Assembly: GCA_021464415.1 (NCBI GenBank)
Contig: CM038470.1
Span: forward strand, 29,041,601 to 29,105,600
Direction of reading: 5' to 3'
Origin: Lonicera japonica
Lineage: Eukaryota > Streptophyta > Magnoliopsida > Dipsacales > Caprifoliaceae
DNA length: 64,000 nt
Of this stretch, positions 57,815 through 64,000 are shown one piece after another. Under the pieces are notes generated by a model. That model made no database searches. It had not been told where the DNA came from and saw only the letters and a program-made list of their open reading frames with translations. Position 1 is the stretch's first letter; each line of letters starts with the position of its first letter. A program made the position numbers and the translations under genes.

Positions 57815-59078
57815 TATTAGTGTTTATCATATATATATATATATACACATGTATAGGGTGCACATAAAGAAGAATAGTTATATAAACTTTGAAGGAGTCG
57901 AGAAAGATACTTGGTTGACTAAAGTCAAATCCAAGTGAATAGTATTATTTTCCCTTTAACTTTTGACTGCACATTTACTCCTTCAAGAAAGTGAACTTCT
58001 GTCTTGATAAAATGGTTTAACACTTTTATTTGACCATTCCTTTAAAGTCTCTGATGAATTTAGTTCTTTTTTATTTTCTCTACTTTATTATTTGCTTTTT
58101 GTTGGAAATATTCCTAGTCGAATCAATGGACTGTGTTGTGCATTTCTTTGTCTTATTATATCGAGTTGTTTACACTTTACTCTCAGACAATTTGACCGAA
58201 TTTCACTCTGATCCACGGAGTCAATCTCATGCGTAAAGTTTGATTATCTTGTTATTTTATTCTAAATTTAATTTATTGTTTATTTCTTGAACGAAAAATA
58301 ATACATTACTTTTATCTTCAAGCTACGTTACTAGCACGTGGCATTATATATACCAACAAACAAACAAGCAGTTTAAATGGATTAAAGTGAAAAGGATCAA
58401 ACTTCACAAATGAAATTGGCAAAAATAAAACTTTATTAATTAAAGTGAAATTCGTTTGAAGTTCATAGGGTTAAAATCTATATTATCTTATTAGTGTAAA
58501 TAAGTTGCATAGTTAGTTCTCAAAATCTAAGATTTTGTGTAGGTTTAGTGTAAAAAAAACGTAGTCGAGTTCGTGTCTTCTAATATTACAAGTAGCAAGC
58601 TATACTTAAAAGGAGGAGAGTCAAATCCAGTTATTTATGTTTAAGTTGCATAAGTGACATTAAAGAACTTAACAGATTTACAATTCTCTAATTTTGCAAT
58701 TAAAGAAGTTATAAATATAACATAGTTAAGAATATAAGTTGCACTGAATTTAAGCAAGAATATATTCCAACTTTCCATCTGGAATCTGCTACCCATTCAC
58801 AAAAAAAAACCACTGACAACAGAGCATTTCGATGCTCTTTAAAAGAAGAAAAAGCAACTATTACATTTTATTGATAGTTGTGAGGAACCATTTCATTTTT
58901 CTTTGTAAAAGTATAATTGTTCACAAAGATATTGGGATTGTCTAGACGGTTAAGATGTGTTATAAGTTGTAGGAGGGTAAGCATGTGTCTCCTCCCCTCC
59001 AACACCTTACTTTGCACGTTACTTGTATTTTAATTAAAAATCTAAAATTTTAACATCTAGAAATGCGTATATATATTA
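57815..59078. other. AT-rich spacer
   Basis: No gene was recognised; short TA repeats only. Confidence 0.4.
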
Positions 59079-59252
59079 ATTTTCCGGTTAGTCTACTTTG
59101 CAATTGAGTTTTTTGATGAAATTTGGTGGAGATGATCTACTCATATATATATATATATCAATTTTTCAGTTAGCCTACTTTGCAATTGAGTTTTTTGACG
59201 AAATTTGGTGGAGATGATCTACTCATTATAGAGATCATCTCCACCAAATTTC
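59079..59252. repeat. Direct duplication ending in a perfect 21-bp hairpin
   Basis: A segment of about 66 bp (59079-59145) is repeated at 59160-59228 with a few substitutions. The second copy runs into a perfect inverted repeat: arm 59200-59220 (GAAATTTGGTGGAGATGATC plus T) pairs with 59232-59252 across an 11-nt loop. The first copy has no partner arm. Confidence 0.85.
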
Positions 59253-60507
59253 ATAAAAAAATTCATCCGTTTACTCTCTAAAAATAGACGGTTCTTAAAT
59301 TAATTAACTTAAGGACGATCCTTAAGATAATGGGCATTTATATATTATAGATGTATGTATGTATGTATACAAGTATTCACAAAATTAAGTACTAAAACAT
59401 AAATGATTTTGAAAAAATAATATTCACTTGAAGTAGCATATAGGATGATGTATAATCTAAGAAGGGTAACAAACCTAAGCTAATTAATGCCTTCTAGCAA
59501 TTGGAAAAGGATAAATTAATAAATTGGGGACAAGTTGAAGAAATAGGGTTGGACAGATCTAACTTGGTGGCTAGTATTTAATTGTACAAAAAATGATAAA
59601 CATCTCGAAATAAATATTGAGAAGTACGTCTCAAATATATCCAATCTATAAGTTTATTCAATAGCCTCTCAGAAAACAGGAAATCCAGAATTTGAACAAT
59701 ATGAATTAACTAAATATCGAAAATAAATGAAACGACATGTGCATTTGTGATACAAGTCTCGAAAATAAATTACATTGATATTTAGTTTGATATGGTTTTT
59801 TCTACATGGCATAGTGACATCTGAGAGGGGTGTAAATGTCAATTACTCAATTTTCAATTAGTTCTAGTAATAGACATGACATATCCCATGCAATATATTC
59901 ACCTCAACCATCAACTGGGCTCACCTATAATAAAAGCATATTTATTACTTTCATGAAATCCCAACTGACAACAACCCCTTTGGCAACAAACAATTATCAA
60001 GAAAGCAAGTTATTAAAAGGAAAAAAGAAAAGAAAATTAAAGAAAAGGAATACCCATCAACACATATAATTCTCTTCCTATTTCTTCTCATTTGCCACCT
60101 TCCCAAACTCCTCTTCAAGAATTTTCTCTTTCAAAGAATCTCTCTCCCAAACAGTGGAAATCAAATCCATAACACAGTTTCTCATCAGGTTCTTCTGTTC
60201 CATTTCTTTCTTGGCTTAAATTTTTCATCTATAAATTCACAACAAAACTTCCCAAGTTTCTTTGTTTGTTTCCCTTCTATTTGAGTTTTCCAAAGTTCCA
60301 AAAAATTGATTCTCCTATCTTTCCAAGTTTTTATGAGACCAAATCGTTTTGTCTGCCTATCTGTCTGTTGGACTCTCTCTGAACTGTCAGTCTCCACTAG
60401 TTACTACTACAAATAACTTCTTTTTTTCCTTATATTAGGGGAGAAAATTATATATTATGGTAGAGCGTAAGTAGAGTAAATCCCAAAAATTGATTCATAA
60501 TCAGGCC
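59253..60507. other. Upstream region of the ATL gene
   Basis: No coding feature was seen. From about 60065 the sequence is pyrimidine-rich (repeated TTCTC and CTCTCT), in keeping with a 5' UTR and core promoter of the downstream gene. A specific TATA box could not be assigned with confidence. Confidence 0.45.
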
Positions 60508-61461
60508 ATGGGGGGAGATTCACTCAGCAACCCTAAAACTTGGGTACCTTATATGAACCCTAAAGATTGTTCCCAAGGATTTTGTAGCTTATATTGCCCC
60601 CAATGGTGCTACATAGTTTTCCCTCCTCCACCCTCATTTCAATTCCCAGCAGAAAATTCAAACCCAAGATTTTCCCCTCTTGTTATCGCAATAATTGGAA
60701 TCTTGGCAAGCTCTTTCATTCTTGTTAGCTACTATGCATTAATTTCCAAATTTTGTCGAAAAAGGGGGTCATCAAGAAGAACAGAAAATCTCGATCCTGG
60801 CGTGGAAATGGAGGAAAATAATCTTGACCATCCAAATCGCGAGACGTGGTACTTTGCAACCAACGGTTTGGATGAGTCAGTAGTGAAGTCGATTGCGGTA
60901 TGCAAGTACAAGAAAGGAGATGGATTAGTTGAAGGAACAGAGTGCTCTGTTTGCCTTAATGAATTTCAAGAAGATGAAAGCTTGAGAATTTTACCAAAAT
61001 GTACACATGCCTTTCATATCAATTGCATTGATACTTGGCTTAGTTCTCACTCGAATTGCCCTCTTTGTCGGGCTAATATAGGGTTTGTTAATTCTTTGCC
61101 GGTTTTATTGCCTCCTATTGAAATAGAAAGTGAATCTTTATCGCGGAGAGATCAAGAAAATGATAATCGTGAAGCTTTAGAAGCTAGAGAAACGCGTAAT
61201 TTAATGGGAGATGTTATGATTGAGATTAGAGAAGAGGGAGCTAGACCAGTTAGAAGATCAATGTCTATGGATAATATGGTTCAAACCCGTGTTTCAATAC
61301 TTGATATTTTGGGGATTAATGAAGATAAGGAGGTTCAAATTGATGATGTCGGTTCATCAAAAGGTGAAATGAGTAGCCATAAATACAAGGCCTTGCATTG
61401 TGTAATGAAAAGATCGTTTTCTAGTGGGAGGTTCTTGTTCACTAGAGGTGGGAGAGGTTGA
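60508..61461 (+). CDS. RING-H2 finger E3 ubiquitin ligase, ATL51/52-like, 317 aa
   Basis: Single-exon ATL-family E3 ligase: a membrane-anchored protein that transfers ubiquitin from an E2 to substrates, often in defence or stress responses. The ATG at 60508 is chosen because the upstream in-frame codon at 60490 is TTG. The Cys-rich N-terminus ([17 protein letters not shown], then PPPP) is typical of ATL51/52-type proteins. A transmembrane segment lies at about 57-79, a GLD motif at 120-122, and the RING-H2 domain has metal ligands C146, C149, C165, H167, H170, C173, C184 and C187 with exact ATL spacing, plus the E2-contact Trp177. The C-terminus has the [10 protein letters not shown] and [10 protein letters not shown] motifs. 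Frame intact and full length, with no sign of decay. Confidence 0.93.
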   Translation: MGGDSLSNPKTWVPYMNPKDCSQGFCSLYCPQWCYIVFPPPPSFQFPAENSNPRFSPLVIAIIGILASSFILVSYYALISKFCRKRGSSRRTENLDPGVEMEENNLDHPNRETWYFATNGLDESVVKSIAVCKYKKGDGLVEGTECSVCLNEFQEDESLRILPKCTHAFHINCIDTWLSSHSNCPLCRANIGFVNSLPVLLPPIEIESESLSRRDQENDNREALEARETRNLMGDVMIEIREEGARPVRRSMSMDNMVQTRVSILDILGINEDKEVQIDDVGSSKGEMSSHKYKALHCVMKRSFSSGRFLFTRGGRG

Positions 61462-61530
61462 AGTTTTACATTATTTCTCTTGCTCCATTTCTGTATTAAG
61501 TCTTTGTACAAACAGATGTGGCACCAATTA

Positions 61531-61536
61531 AATAAA
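61531..61536 (+). terminator. Poly(A) signal of the ATL gene
   Basis: AATAAA stands 70 bp after the stop codon, a plausible plant near-upstream polyadenylation element. Confidence 0.55.
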
Positions 61537-62223
61537 CTTGTAAAAATTGCATTTTATGTTTTGCTTAACTTTTTTCTATTTGATTGGTGGAACGTCAGTT
61601 TCTATTAAAAATTTGTACATAAATAAAGTATGTTCAGCATCATTCTTTTCTTCAAATTTCATGGTGAAGATATATTAGTACATTATGGCAAGCAAAAAAT
61701 TTGTGATTTCAGACTTTAAGCTTAATGGGTTACAATTAATTTGTAGTATTCTTGGGTGGTCCCAAAGGTTGGCCAAAATATTTAGACAGACAGAGATGTA
61801 TATATTTACAAATCGCCTCATGAAAGCAGATTTGTTCAATGTAATGGATACATGAAAATTTTGGCCTAATTAAAGTCTCCTTTTTCCCATATGGAAATTG
61901 TTGGTTTGGTAGAAGATTACCTTGATATACCATGTTGTTAGGCTGATTATAGATGGCTTTGATTTAATAACCTCTTGCTTTTATAGAAGGTTATAATGGA
62001 GATCATTTCAAATTGAAATTCATGTTTTTCTAAGTGCAAAAGAAAAATTAACAACAGATTTAGATACATCCTTTTATACCAAATTTGATGACCTCTCAAG
62101 TCTTCAAATTAAGGTCACAATGATCGTCATATACCATTGGTGTATATTCTTTCCGTCTCGAATGGATAGTCCCATTTTCTACTATGGGATTGTCCTTTTG
62201 ATACACAAACATCCTAAATATTA
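61537..62223. other. Downstream spacer of the ATL gene
   Basis: No gene was recognised; AT-rich. Confidence 0.4.
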
Positions 62224-62822
62224 GGGGTTTGCTTGGTTGGAGTTTTAAATTATTTCCGGCATGATACATTCCATTTTAGAAGGATTCCGATGTTTGATTC
62301 AAGTTTTAAACTAAGAAGGCATCATTCCAAGATTAGAGTATTTATTCAAAGTTCTCCCTTTTAAATGAATGAGAATTGATGCAATTACTTTAGGTATTTT
62401 CTTTTAGATTTTTTCTTAAAATTTCCTTTTAAGATCAAAATATCCTTTTGCTTACCAAGATAAAAAAAATCATTTATATTCTGTTTAAAAGAACAAAAAA
62501 AATATTAAACCATTTCTTTTTATTATCAAATACATATAACGATTTTTCACGGTTCTTAAAAATAAAAACTTAAATTTTACTTTCATAAAATTATTAGGAC
62601 TTGTCTTTTAAATTTACAAGATGGAAAACGGTAATTCGCACTTATTTCATTCTTATTCTCATTTCAATCAAATATAGAGAGGTAATTCAATGTTGTAAGA
62701 AAAAAAAAATCTTGTCTAGACCAAAAATTAACAAGGTATCCTAAATGTTAGGATGTTAGGAGAGAAGATTTTCAAGAATTTAGGATACACATTCTATTCC
62801 AAAAACTTGAACCAAACGAATC
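62224..62822. mobile_element. MITE (GTTTGSTTGGTT type), putative
   Basis: Inverted ends GGGTTTGCTTGGTTGGAGTTTT (as GGTTTGCTTGG then TTGGAGTTTT) and, on the minus strand, GGATTCGTTTGG followed by TTCAAGTTTT enclose about 600 bp with repeated GATTC/AAGTTTT phrases. There is no coding capacity, and the target duplication is unclear. Confidence 0.5.
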
Positions 62823-64000
62823 CAAATCATTTACAGCAACGCTAATTGTGTTAGTATGACAAGTTATATATATATATTCATACTACTTACCTTGTGCATT
62901 CCGTAATGCTTAAGCATAAAAAATGATTTAAATAATTAAATGGGCAACACATATGTCCCATCTTGTTGAAATATGGCTTAAAGATTATACCAAAAAAGTC
63001 TGGAACGGAAGGTATGGATTCTAATTTTTAATGATTATTCATATAAATTGAAGCACACTTGATGAGTGTTCCACAGTATCAAGGTTGGTCATGAGTTTGG
63101 AGAGCTTTAGGCAAATTATTGTTTATTTATACAATATAAGTACATCCATAAACTTTTAAAAAAGGCATATAGCAACAACATTTAAAAATTACAAAATGAG
63201 TTTAAAATTTTTTGGTCATAGTTATTTAGTCAACAGAAAATAAAAGATATTTTATTCAAAAAGAAAAACTAATCTCAAATCTATTCATTATAGAGAGACC
63301 TCTTGTGAAAAAGAGAACTAAAAGAGATATAGAAATCAAAGAAAGAAAGAAATATAGAAAGTGTTGTGCATTGTCAATATAAAGGGATGTGTTAAAGAGT
63401 ACAAAGACTTTGTAAAAAGAAAAAAAAAACGAATTAATTGAAAACCTCGTTAGAGAAAGCAAACAAAAAGGTATTGTTTTGGGTCCCTTTTAAATTTTTA
63501 TATATTCATGTAATATAAGTACATTTATAAGCTTGCAATAACAAATAAAAAAAAAAGGCTTACAACAATAATATTTGAACAATTATAGAAAGACTAATTA
63601 AATTTTTCTAGTTATATTTTTGCCAAAACAAAAACTAAAACAGTTTTTATTCATCAGCGCATTGAAATGGCTTTCCACTTGGGTAATATAATAGCATAAA
63701 TTTATTTAACATCTAAATTATCCTTTTATTTTTCATTTTTATATATAATTAATTTTATTTCTCTTCTAATAGTAGCCATTAATCAATTTATATTTGCAAG
63801 AATGGTAACGACTTGCTCCTATATGGGTCACAAGTTGGAATCTCCATGAGTGCCACTTTTATTGCGGGTCTATGAAAATATTCAAGCAAATATATATTAT
63901 AATTAAAAAATAAAAAATTATAGTGGATAAAAAGTTGGTTTAGGGACATTTGGAAAATTACTCTTCATCATCACATCTATGATACGGTGGGTTTATGACC
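62823..64000. other. AT-rich end of the window
   Basis: No gene, RNA or bounded repeat was recognised up to the window edge. Confidence 0.4.

Noticed and set aside
58928..58990. tRNA-like phrase TCTAGACGGTTAAGATG suggesting a SINE
   Set aside because: No box B or tail was found at a suitable distance; it remains a chance resemblance.
1..64000. CRISPR array, operons, bacterial genes, rRNA or organellar insertions
   Set aside because: No regularly spaced identical repeats, and no rRNA, plastid or mitochondrial gene sequence was recognised; the window is ordinary plant nuclear DNA in those respects.

Overview
This is nuclear DNA from a flowering plant, almost certainly a eudicot. It is AT-rich, the genes have introns with GT/AG borders and plant-specific families (CYP76-type P450, plant tetraspanin, ATL RING-H2 ligase), and most of the sequence is plant-type transposable elements. 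Species cannot be named from the sequence.

Only four host gene loci can be supported. (1) A three-exon CYP76-like cytochrome P450 on the minus strand (10580-14051) lacks one base near the end of exon 2, so it is probably a recent pseudogene. (2) A complete two-exon tetraspanin lies on the minus strand (42480-44234). (3) A small three-exon gene of unknown function with a plastid-targeting-like N-terminus lies on the plus strand (50976-52506). (4) An intronless ATL51/52-like RING-H2 E3 ubiquitin ligase lies on the plus strand (60508-61461). They belong to different processes and nothing suggests a shared pathway.

The rest is a mosaic of mobile elements, many with boundaries proven by target-site duplications (TSDs) or empty-site reconstruction. 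From 1 to 9.9 kb there are DNA transposons: a long-TIR MULE-like element, a hAT element, copies of a MITE family, and a second long-TIR Mutator-like element that hosts a Helitron. From 16.2 to 32.3 kb a degenerate L1-type LINE, the oldest layer, has been split by three insertions: a solo LTR at 16545-26060 that itself contains two further elements, a solo LTR at 26930-27809, and a solo LTR at 30098-31679. From 32.9 to 39.7 kb another solo LTR contains a young, nearly intact Ty1/Copia retrotransposon with LTRs that look identical and one in-frame stop. From 41 to 64 kb there are a Helitron, several MITEs, two SINEs, a decayed Copia-derived element with a tandem-repeat array, and fold-back sequences.

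The most unusual item is the 4.6-kb LTR element at 16667-21289. It is structurally complete and looks very young, but encodes only one protein of about 692 residues: a Gypsy-type retropepsin domain whose catalytic Asp is replaced by Tyr, a long charged segment, and a novel C-terminal region whose last 79 codons lie inside the 3' LTR. A diverged solo LTR of the same family 6 kb away carries the same LTR-encoded peptide region, now broken by stops. This looks like a non-autonomous family that keeps a protein-coding gene without polymerase or integrase.
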